From the NCBI RefSeq assembly GCF_021730395.1, contig NC_069362.1, positions 39,326,501 through 39,390,500 on the forward strand: a DNA stretch of 64,000 nt, in the 5' to 3' direction. This stretch comes from Mercenaria mercenaria (taxonomy: Eukaryota; Mollusca; Bivalvia; Venerida; Veneridae). This document shows positions 23,914-34,648 of this stretch, piece after piece; within the stretch, counting starts at the first letter, position 1; each line of letters starts with the position of its first letter. A model generated the notes under the pieces. That model was not told the origin of the DNA. It did no database searches and saw only the letters and a list, made by a program, of their open reading frames with translations. The translations under genes were made by a program, and so were the position numbers.

Positions 23914-26822
23914 ATGACCAAAGAAATGGTTCAAGACAAAGAAAACCAGAGGAGTTGTTTTAGTAAAGCAGTGGAGACAGGATTTCTTGTACTTACTTGG
24001 CTGGCTTTAGTAAGGTCATACTCTGCACTAGCACATTTTTGTAGACGCTATTTCAACCAAATTTCTCATGTATTATGCCGAAAAGAAAGTATTCTATTGT
24101 ATATAGGTTGGCGTTTCCGGTGGTTTTGTCAATACTTGCCAAACTTACATTCCTAGGTTAAGGATAAGGCCCCAGCTCTAACTGTCCTCTTTACCCTGAC
24201 ATGTTAGTATACCATAATATGAGAACACACAGACGATAAACTGTACCGCCAAGGCTGTTATTGTACTGTAATGTTTATGTGCCATGTTATTTTCTATGTG
24301 ATCTATATATATTTATTTTTACTCTGGACAATCATTCTGGCTGGAAGGCTTGACGATATTTTAGATAATGACTTTCCCGAACAAGTCTTTTCAAAAACAG
24401 AATATAATATTCTCGTTTTTCTCTGCCGGAAATTATTTAATATACACAAGTTTGTCTAATGAGTTGATAATACTTGAAAAGCTTTAAAAGCCTGTCAATA
24501 AGTGAAAGAGTTTCCAAGGTCTAGCCCCTATTTCCACTTGTATTTTGTCCTTTTCTTTTTTTCATTTACTATTATTTCTTATAGCTGGCACGTGATTTAT
24601 TGATATGTATAACAAGGCCGATTTTATTTATCATATAATAACGTGCACACTGTACAGTTAAGTAGTAAATTATAGATTATCTATTTGTTAAAAAATATAT
24701 TGTATCATATATGAAAGCATTTTGATTCTTTATCGATATTTTGAAATGAAGAGACTGATGACAATATACATTGTAACAAACGAAACTAATTTATGCTTTT
24801 TGGTAATATTAGTTAGTCAGAAAACTGATGTGTTTTTAACTCAGTTTAAACGTATATCCGAATATGCGATAAAAGAGCACTATTTTAATGAAATTTTTCC
24901 TTTTCAGTCGACGTACGTGGAAATATATGGACCGACCTTGATAGATCTGAAGATCAAACTTGACACCGATTACGAACAAGTGGCTGTGGCAGTTTCTGGA
25001 AGGAGCGTAGGCTGGTTCCCCGGAAGTATTGTTGCCGGGTTTCTTGTGGACAAATTCAGTGGATACAGTCACCTGTTGATTGCTATTGGCCTCGACATTG
25101 CTGCAGCAGTGACAGTGGCTATTCCATGGTCTCCGAATGTGACATGCATGTGGGTCTTATGCTTCGTTGGAGGATTTGTAGAGTCTTTCCTTAACATTGG
25201 CGAGTGATATTTTGATTACTTTCTCTGTTGTGTTAAGAAATTATCAAATTTGAATGTACTATACTGATAGTTCTCCAAAGCTGTCTGTCCAGAAGGTATG
25301 CTTGTTCGGAGAAGCAATTTAAACGCTTCCTTGTGAATTTAGCTATCGGCGACTGTGAATTTAAAAGATCGCAGGCATTTTCATTGATATTGGATACAAG
25401 GAAATATTGCAAAAATCATTTTCTAACTTGCTAAAGCTGTCTTTAAAAGAGGATAAATTCGCTAAAGCATATAAGTTCATGATAACATAAAATATGCCAA
25501 CTCTTTTATTTTCAAGAAACAAAATCAACCTAAAGCATATATTATATAAAATACATTCATTATCTAATAAAGCTCTGTAATTGTAGTCAATTTTTCACAT
25601 GATTTGAATAATGCACAGTATTACACACACTAATTTACACAAATTTGTTAATCAATCTGAATGAACTATGTAAGCATACATAATTAAAATAGGTTTGTTG
25701 TTCACTTTAGGTGGCACTCGAATCCTGTTTAACATATGGCGAGAGAAGTCTGCCTCTTTCCTGATGCTAATTCATCTTGGCTACGGAATTGGCTCTTTCG
25801 TTGTACCACTGTATTCGAATCCTTTCCTAGCTGACAAAGTCTCCCAGCCATCGGATGGAAACACAACACTGGATAACAATACTACAACAGAAAGCGCCAT
25901 AGCTGCCACCACGGAAAGTAATTTGTCGGAAAAAAATGACACTTTGCAGAAGGGTGACTCAAGGATCGAATATGCGTACGCCATTTCTGCTTTAATAGTT
26001 GCTTTAGTATCGATCGCATTTTACTTCTACCAAATTCGAGAGTCGAGAAACATGAAGAAGGAGTTCAAAGATATTAAACCAGACACAAAAATTAAAGACA
26101 AAAATGACAAAAGAAAAAAACGGTCATTCAAAGAGATGATTAACCCAGCTACCTGTGCAAAGGGTAGATTTTGGTACGGATCTTCAATTTTGTTCCTTTT
26201 GGTCTTTTATTTCGGAAATATTGCCGGGGGAGACAGAATGATTGGCAACTTCATACGTAGCTACGCCATTGATCAGTTAGGATTTAGCAAAGACTCTGCA
26301 TCAGTTTTAAATACTGCGTACTGGATCACTTTTTCAGCCGGTAGACTCATTTTTATATTTCTTGCGCGTTGTATATCCATCAGAATTCTTATACTTGTAG
26401 AAGCCGGGGGCATGGCTTTATCATCTCTTTTGTTAATGATATTTGCCGATGAAAGTTCCCTATCACTTTGGATAATAATACAGTTCTTTTCCTTCTTTTG
26501 CGCCGCCATTTGGCCCACTGGTATTGCATGGACAGATTACCACATTGAACTCACAGGTCTTGGTATGTCGTTGCAAACACTTGGTGCGTCAGTTGGAGGG
26601 GTCTGTCATATGAGGTTAATCGGATTCTTATATGAACACTATGGACCGAAAACGTTCTTATATCAAACCCTTGGTTATGGAGCTTTGCAGTTTGTTTTAG
26701 CTTCGTGTTTAGATATTGTAGGGGCACAACATGGGAATCGTTTCGATCCAGATGACGATAATACGGTTGAGATCGAATTGGCAGCAACAGAAAACTCTAC
26801 TGATACAATTAAAAAATCTTAA
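23914..26822 (+). CDS. MFSD4/NaGLT1-like transporter, copy A (3 exons)
   Basis: Predicted 12-helix major facilitator of the sodium-dependent glucose transporter 1 / MFSD4 family, expected in the plasma membrane moving sugars or similar small solutes. Exons 23914-24009, 24908-25199 and 25711-26822 join in phases 0 and 1 to give 499 residues. Helix 1 spans the exon 1/2 junction. A helix 2-3 signature GWFPGSIVAGFLVDKF lies near residues 67-82. The motif IWREKSASF follows the second junction. A long extracellular loop near residues 160-200 carries four N-glycosylation sequons (NTT, NTT, NLS, NDT), and a charged cytoplasmic loop ends before helix 7. GDRMIGNFIRSYAIDQLGFS and FSAGRLIFIFLAR match the family's C-terminal half. 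The start ATG is the first in an exon that aligns with copies B and C. Intron 2 starts with GC (see the separate entry). Introns and upstream DNA do not resemble those of B and C, so this is the older branch. The fold is secure; substrate is inferred from the family. Confidence 0.88.
24010..24907 (+). other. Copy A intron 1
   Basis: Canonical intron: donor GTAAGG at 24010, acceptor TTTTCAG ending at 24907. It is AT-rich and I see no repeat element or reading frame of note in it. Open frames that start inside it merely run into exon 2. Confidence 0.7.
25200..25205 (+). other. GC splice donor of copy A intron 2
   Basis: The exon ends AACATTG and is followed by GCGAGT. The same boundary in copies B and C is AACATTG followed by GTAAGT. 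The exon's reading frame and the next acceptor (TTTAG at 25706-25710) keep the same phase as in B and C. This makes the site a GC-AG donor rather than an exon extension, because reading on meets a stop within two codons (GAG TGA). GC-AG introns are a known minor class, but GCGAGT is a poor match even for that class, so splicing may be inefficient. Confidence 0.7.
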
Positions 26823-27561
26823 AGTAAACTAGATCAGTCCGAACTATTGCAGTAACGTATCTACGATAAAGTTTACCAAAATTGAAGTATCTCTCGTTTT
26901 GTGAGCAGTAATAATTCCAAAATACACCCGGATTTCCTAAAAGGGTGTGATCTGACATCTTTTGTAACTTTCAAGCAATGCATATGTCTTGAATACATGT
27001 ACTCGTATTCCTAAATATAAAACAGAAAGTATATGATATTATGTTACCATATTTTGTTCGAAGAGAATTTTCATGGAGGCATCAGTGCTATTGTTTAAGT
27101 TTTTAAAACGAGGTATGAAGTACAGCTAATCATTTTATATATCCTGATCATATCATCATCATTAATAATAATAATAATAATTATTAATAATAATACCACT
27201 TTCAGACAAAAATCTGTTTCTTGTTTACAGTGTCAGCAACTATCAAGAAAATTATTAACACTCAATAGTTATCATGTTTATAATTATTTTATTTCATATA
27301 TCCTTTCCCTGAAGTCAACATAATGAGCAGTTTAGATGCGTTAACATTAATAACATCTGTTTAACATCTGTTTAAGATACAAACTACATCTCCGAGCAAA
27401 TTTTGGAATGTTCTTTCGAATGATACAAATTCATTTGTCCTCAATAGGACATAAATTGTAAAGCCCTGTGGTAAGCCAACACCTGGCATGAACAGAAGAT
27501 ATATCACGTTTCTGCGATACTATAAAACTGTCAATAATTAGATACCTCTTGTATCCTGTAA

Positions 27562-27563
27562 TT

Positions 27564-27608
<45 letters not shown>

Positions 27609-29247
27609 TTTATTTTCTGAAGGTTACATAATAAGTGTACAAATACAGATATTTTACAACTTATTTCCAGTATGGCCTTCAACTGATATACATTTACACA
27701 TACACACGATCATACAGTCAATTTATAATTAAACATTTATATAAAAATACACATATCAGAATTACTTAGATTTTCTCGACAAATACGTCTCGAATTAAAG
27801 AAGTCTTAAATAAACGTAATATAACAATAACTATGTTTTAAAAGAATTACCATGCGTCACAAAGATTATATATGACAAGTAAGATGTACAAAAAAGAAAG
27901 TCTGTCCCATAAAATAATAAATAGTTCCAGATTTGAATAATAAGATAATACAATTATTATTATCATTGAAACGAATACAGTAACATCAATTCAACAAAAT
28001 TCTTGTTATTACAAGTAATTAATTGCTAAAAACTATTGTAACATGAGAAAATCATGCTTGAACGCAGTTATATTATTATTATTATTATGAATTTTAATGT
28101 AAGAAGGAAGTGGATTCCATATGTGTGCAGCTTTGTAGCTAAATGTTTGTTTCAGGTAGTTCGTTTTAGGTTTAACAATGGAAAGATCCATGTTTTCGGA
28201 TGAGCGCATACTGTAATTATCATTATGAACAAAATATAGTAAATCTGAAATATATATAGGACAATCTCCTGTTTTACTTTTGTACACTAATAATGAAATA
28301 TGGTATTTGCACCTGTCCTAAAAAGATAGAAGTTTTGAATTTCTTAATACTTCATCAAAGTTGCTACACTTTGATTTTGTAATTATTTTTATAGCGCGTC
28401 TCTGCAAAGATGTAATTTTATCAGTGTCCGATTTGTGGCAAAGTCCCTAGACATTGCAACAATATTCCATGGTTGACATAATACATGCATTTGTAATACA
28501 ATAGTTTCATCTCATCTGTTACGAAAAATGCAGTTCTTCTAAGTAGAGCAATTTTTGAGTTTAGTTTATTGGCCACGGTACTAACATGGGATTGCCAAGA
28601 CAGACAAATAGAACTTTCTGACACTTCACGTTTTCAATGACCAAACCGTCTAAAACTAACTCAAGTATTTTAGTATGTTTTATTTCGACTCTAGTGCTCA
28701 ATACCATACATTTTGTTTTTGAAGGATAAAGTGACATGTTATTTATTTTACACCAATTATGGACATTATTTAGGCTATACTGAAGTTCAGACTGAATTTT
28801 TGTAATTATGTAAGGTGGAGTCATCGGCATATAGATCAATGTTGGTACTATTTAAAATTAACGCCATGTCATTGATATATGTCAGAAAAAGAAGTCTGTG
28901 TTCGATTAGCTAAATAAGGTTTAAATATATCCAATGTTCTGCCTGTAAAATGGTAAAGTTTCAGTTTATGAATCAGTATTTCATGAACCACCATATCAAA
29001 AGCTTTCCCAAAGTCAAGAAAGATAGCCTCTATATACTTCCCATTGTCAGTGTCTTTTAGGCACGTTTTTATTAGGTATGTTAAACCAGTCTGACAGGAA
29101 TGGCTAGGTCTGAATCCTGATTGATTTTTGTGTATTATATCTGTTCGTTTAAAGAATTCCTGTAACTGTGTAGCAATGTGACGTTCAAATATTTTAGATA
29201 TTATATTAAGTACGGAAATATGTCTATAGTTTCCTGGGTCTTATCTA
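27562..29247 (-). mobile_element. LINE fragment, 5'-truncated, with reverse transcriptase
   Basis: Minus strand, CR1/Jockey-like reverse transcriptase. From 29247 downward the translation reads DPGNYRHISVLNIISKIFER, then HKNQSGFRPSHSCQTGL, then FLDFGKAFDMV. The catalytic box is NIDLYADDSTL near 28845, followed by VHNWCKINNMSLYPSKTKCM and, near 28140, YKAAHIWNPLPSY. Several frame breaks split it. The 3' end at 27562-27607 is an (ATT)n tract on the element's strand, as LINEs with microsatellite tails have. The 5' end is truncated within the reverse transcriptase. It lies between transporter copies A and B. Confidence 0.8.
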
Positions 29248-31570
29248 AATGTAAGTTATACTAGAGGATAGATGATTCTTGCTCAATTTACGTGTGATTC
29301 AGTACATTTACTACTCTTTCTTACGGCGCTTTTTATGTCATTCATAAAGAAACAACAAGACGTAGATTCTCGATGATCATTTGCGTAAGAATAATATATT
29401 GAGGCATGTATAAACAGCAAGTGAACAGTCTTGATTCAGTAATGAGGAAGAATGATTGTTCAAAAATCCTGTACGTACGTCATACCTTAATGAACAATTC
29501 ATAAATTTATCATGACATCACAGTACATTAGGGGTTCTAATTCACCAATCAGAGAGCTGCATTTTCGATTACCTGCCAGTTTCCACTTGGGTATAACGAA
29601 GTATATTCACAATGAACATTTAGTGACTTTAGAAATAAATATCACACTATTTAAGAAATCAAATTAAGATTTTTCACTGCACATGCCCCAGATAATGCTA
29701 CAAACAACAAAACTTTGAAGTGTCATTGAAATATCATATCAATTTAATACCTTTATTTTAGTTAAAAGTTTGAGATTTTACACAGGGAGTCAATGATAAA
29801 GTCCGAGTAAAATGTAATCATTACCCAAGTGAAATAAGAGTCATTCCGCAATGTTTTGGACATGTTAAAATTATGAATAGTCTGAATAATAAGTGGCAAT
29901 GTCAGTAGGGCCGGCGCTGACGTCACATCCACGTAACATTAGTGCATATTTCCCGTTGAAAATCTAATATACGTTTCTACACTGTAGGATTAACGCACAT
30001 TTCTTTTTCGTGTAACAACATCTGCAGAATTCCATTGGATTGGTTGGTGAATTAAATGAGTATATTATAATAGGTCTAATGGGTGTGTCTAGTTAGCATT
30101 ATTGATATACTTTAGGACTGTTTTATCACTTATATTTATAATGGGTTACTTGAATTTCAAAACGTATCAATTATGAACAAATTGCGTAAAAAAGGTTACA
30201 GATGTAGAATAAAATCTTATTTAGAGACGCCAAGGATATAATTTATTATAACTCCCAATTTGGCTATTTATTTTACTTTTTTACATTTAATAAATGCATG
30301 TCATTTTTTGTGCTTGCTTAAATTTATGGCGCATCGGCGTTATATAATTAAGTAACTTCGGGTTCCAACCATTTAGTAACAGTATTTGTTTCGCATTTAT
30401 CCGGTTCCATACTTCCCCGAGATATACGGAGAGTGGCTGTTTAAGATCACCTTTTGCGTTTGTACCCATTTTGAACAAATTGCTTACTTGTTTTCTGAAC
30501 AAACTAGTATCACTATTTGCTAAAATACGAAGGTATTGTTCATTAGTTTTTACAAGTCAAACTTAAGTTATTGAAAAAAAATAAAATAAAGTTATCACTA
30601 TGTATCAACTTCTGACTATACAAGAACTGTCTGTGTCAATAGTAAGTATAACTAAAACATTAGAGAAGCAACAAACTTCTACGACAAAAAATGGAGTCAA
30701 ACTTTCTTTAAACATCAACTTTTCTGAAAATTTTGAATCATGAAATAGATACGAACTTAATCTAATTTGGAAATATGTGCCCAATCAAATAAGAAACTTC
30801 CTTTACACCTTTTTGTGATACAATTGTTGCTAATTACTGGTGACGTCATAAACATAATACATGCTTATAATTTGAATTAGAAAAAAAACATATACATGTA
30901 CCATATCAATAATTATTGCTCTTTACAATTTTGTGATGATTGAATTTACTTTGCTTTAACCGACAGAAATGTTTGGTTTTTAAATTTAGAATATTACTTG
31001 ACTCAGTTTTGAACTATTTCTTTATTCTGTACATTTTAAGACAAGTAAATGTTTTATTTTTTCTATGACTTTATCGTAGAATGCCTGTTTATTATCTCAA
31101 AAATGAACAAAATGTTAAGTGAATAAATTATGTTAAACAAAAATTAACAGTTAAAGTAACATCTTCAAATTACAATAACAAGAAAGCCGTCTATGCTCAT
31201 TTTCTTTATCCGACACCACTGATTGGTCAATTAGAATTTCTAGTTTCATGTTGAAAATTATTAACAATCACGATATGTATGAGTGAAACTAATAGATCTA
31301 TGTCATAACTGACGACGTTTCCATTAAAATAACAAAGCATTTATCAAATGCTTTTTTTTTTAAAAATAAGAACATATAAATGCCATTTATGCACTCGCTT
31401 TGTTAAATGCATTAACAGAAAAGTGAACTTAAACACATTAATTTTGGTTGAATCAGATATTAAAACGACAATATAGTGCGCGAATTTTGCTTACCACATG
31501 TACACACTGTCCTACGGAGGTATGTGTACAACACGTACTTATCTTTTAAAATCAAATTAGATTAAATTAT
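29248..31570. other. Intergenic region before unit B foldback element
   Basis: Mostly unique. 29340-29440 is similar to 57360-57450, suggesting that the B/C duplication once began further upstream. A CRE-like palindrome is at 29918. Confidence 0.4.
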
Positions 31571-33000
31571 TTCGAGCGCACGAGATCTGTTATGCGCTCG
31601 CGATAATATCAAGTGATCGGTATAAGATGCTGTGCGCTCGAGATACGATATCATAATGTCGAGCGATAGAGATAAAATATCATGATATCGAAAAAAATAT
31701 TTCGTGCGCTTGAGATAATATGTCGAACGCTCGAGATTTTACTCTTTAAAAAAGAAGGTTGTGATTGTCCGATATTGAGTTTTATAGGTTATAAAAAATG
31801 TATGAAACGAGCCCGCCCTTTGGCGACCACTATTGTACAATTAAAAAAATGTGAACAGTCTAAGTTAAATATTCCACTGAAGACTGTTTATAACGTATTG
31901 TTTTGCCAAGGCATAAAGAGAAAATAAGCCACGTTCAGCAGTGCGACTATATTTTTCAACATAATAGCAAAACCTTTCTATATATTTAGTTTAGCTCAAT
32001 AGGGAGACCGCAGATCTACGAATTGCGGGGTCGTAAGTTCAATCCTAGGGCGAAATTATTGTCTCCATGCCAATTTGATAAAAATCATCATATCCATAAA
32101 TCATTCGTCTCTCACCTCTGATTCATATGGAGAAGTTGGCAGTTACTTACAGAGAACAGGCTTGTACTAGTACAGAATCTAGGAAAACTGCACGCCGTAA
32201 TATAACTGAAATACTGTTGAAAAACGTTTGTCATCCCAAAACAAACAAAGTGTATACATATAGAATAAGATAGGCTCACTTACATCGAGGGAAGACTAGT
32301 TTAAACGACTTTGGTAGAAAGTCGTCCAAGAAATATCCTGCGAAATTACTTTCAAATTAATTGAAACTTCTAGCTTGATCCATTTCAGAATAATTCCATA
32401 AAATCGTTACCATGGGTGTCCTCTATCATAACCGTTTGAGTGGTCCATTTCTATGTTATGTATAAAGAAGTTTTTTTTGTGTGTGTGTGTTCAAGAACTT
32501 TTAATTTTCAACAACACTTCATTTAACTTGAACAAAGCAATATGGCACTGGACCTTGTTCTAAACTTGTTCATTTTCTTTATCATAAATAACATGGCTGC
32601 AAGTAAGCAGATTTTGTTTCCATGTGTCTTTTTAATCGTATTTGAGGTTGAAACTCGGTTGTTCGATGTAGGATTATCATTGCTGTCTAGTTTGAAGATT
32701 AATTGTTTTCGAGCGCTCGACTTGTTATCTTGAGCGCACTGCATAATATCTTGAGAGCTCAATATCTTATCTCATGAGCTCGAGCGCATCGTAGATTATC
32801 TCGAGCGAACGACTGTTATTCTGGGCACACATAATCTTACTTCATTCGCACGACATCTTATCTCGAGGGCATGACCTCTTGGTTTTGATCTAGCGGCATG
32901 TTATCTCTGTCACACGACAAGTAATGTCAAGGGTTCGACCACTTATCTCCGGCGCATGACATTTTGTCTCGAGAGCACGACGTATCATTTTGAGCTGTTC
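31571..33000. mobile_element. Foldback-like element with repeat-built arms (unit B)
   Basis: Left arm 31571-31736 consists of degenerate 20-24 base repeats of the type GCGCTCGAGATAATATC. Right arm 32709-32997 has the same repeats inverted (TTATCTCGAGCGCACGAC). The middle holds a SINE and unique sequence. Arms of inverted short tandem repeats are typical of foldback elements; no transposase or target duplication was found, so the class is inferred. Confidence 0.55.
31986..32250 (+). mobile_element. tRNA-derived SINE (unit B)
   Basis: tRNA-like head with A box TAGCTCAATAGG and B box AAGTTCAATCC (about 31991-32046). The body carries AGTTGGCAGTTACTTACAGA, ACAGGCTTGTACTAGTACAG and CTGAAATACTGTTGAAAAACG. 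This body resembles a central domain that I recall from molluscan SINEs. Internal polymerase III promoter; degraded, probably inactive. Confidence 0.7.
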
Positions 33001-34441
33001 TCCAATTTGAAATATAAGAACGTGTCCCTAACACACCACCTTAGCAGCATATTTTTGCACCGTGCGTGTTGCACTTGTTAACAAGAGGGTTTGCATGTTT
33101 TATCCATAAATATTAATGCTATGTTTATTTTTAAAACATGCATCAGATAAAAACAACCGGATGGTTGCATCAGTTATTGATGTTCTTACTTTGCACTAAT
33201 TAATTTTATTTCTTCTTTAAAATTTCGCAACATATAATAATTACGAGTTGTATGTTGTTGTGCATTCAGGACTTATTTCATATTTCAGTAATGTAAGAAA
33301 GAATACAACAATTTTAGATTTATTAAGGTAAAACAATTAGGTTGTCTGCGACAATAGAAATTCTTACATCGGATGTAGAAACACAATGGTCGTCCATTCA
33401 AAATGACGAATTTACAGTTTGATAATTTTTTTTTATCATTAAACTCGGGAATTCGTGTAGCATATTTTTGAAAAATGATAAACCAATTATCCTATCAGGA
33501 AAATCTAATACAGTCATTTGATGAAGCTAACCAGCCAAACAATGGTATGCTTGTCATCTTGAATGGTGCAATTAGCAAATTCAGAGACATAACTGTAATT
33601 TCTACATGTTTTGCATTCGTTTATAGAAAAAAATCGCTTCTACGTAAGAACTACAGCTAAGAATTTTTATGATTGTTTTTGGTTCGTCATGTTGAATTGA
33701 GATAATCTAAAGGTAAGTATTTCTGTTCATTTGCTGCGACAAGGCTACAACCTACATTGTACACGTTGGGCAAACGGACACCGGATATAGCCCAGAAAGT
33801 GATGAGTAAACAAAAAGCTATGGCGTCATTTTCTTTATCAGATATTAGATCTTATCTACGATAACCGTTTCCAATAATAAAACTAGTATTTGGTTTGAAC
33901 TAACTGCTGAATACTTGAATGCTAAATTTGGAACGTAGCGTATTGTATAATGCCTACGAGATACCAGACCGTGAAAATGCTATTTCGAATCTGAGACTAT
34001 CATCCCAAAATTTACAGATTTGCTATTTTCATGAAATATTTTGATTGAATAAAAAAATCTGCGTCGTTTGATTTTACAAGCAGTAAACAGACTATTTTTT
34101 GTTGAAAAAAATGGCTTTGTAACTCTTAAACTGTTCATGATATACCAACAGAAATGTTTAATCTACTGTTCTGACTACTAACTATTTCCTTTCAGAATGT
34201 TTATAATAGTCTCTTCTGACATTGTATAATATAATAAGCAACAAAGATATAACTTACACATGCTTTAACTACTAGCACCGTCCATTGTTCCGAATTAAGT
34301 GAGCTGTCTCTTAATTTAATATTCCAAAGTGAATCAGTAGCTTAAACTTCAAATATACATTTGTGGTACATCCATGTACATGTAAGAAATCAAAATAAAG
34401 GCGATGATATAGGAACATATGTCTTTCAGTCTTTTACAGAA
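33001..34441. other. Upstream region of transporter copy B
   Basis: Unique DNA shared with unit C (59261-60641), without recognised exons. Conservation here reflects the duplication and is not proof of regulatory function. Confidence 0.5.
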
Positions 34442-34624
34442 ATGGACCCGTAATGACAATCGGCAAATTCCGTCCGTTTACGTAGTCCCCGTATACGATT
34501 TCGGCACTTTCCGTAGATATGAAAAAATATGTTTCTATTACTGCCGAAGAATGCCGAAATCGTATACGGAGAATATGAAATCACGCAGATATTGCCGATT
34601 ATCATAGCGGGTCCATTACATTAA
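34442..34624. mobile_element. TTAA-type MITE before copy B start codon
   Basis: Palindromic: ATGGACCCGTAATGACAATC against the inverse of the right end, and an inner perfect pair CCGTATACGATTTCGGCA. The right end is followed by TTAA (34621-34624); the left-most nine bases or so are lost. It ends 24 bases before the ATG of copy B, so it forms the proximal promoter or 5' UTR. Confidence 0.75.
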
Positions 34625-34648
34625 GACGCTTTGTATAAACAGGCAAGA

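Noticed and set aside
31986-32068. tRNA gene
   Set aside because: A and B box-like sequences are present, but the acceptor stem does not close and the sequence continues into a SINE body.
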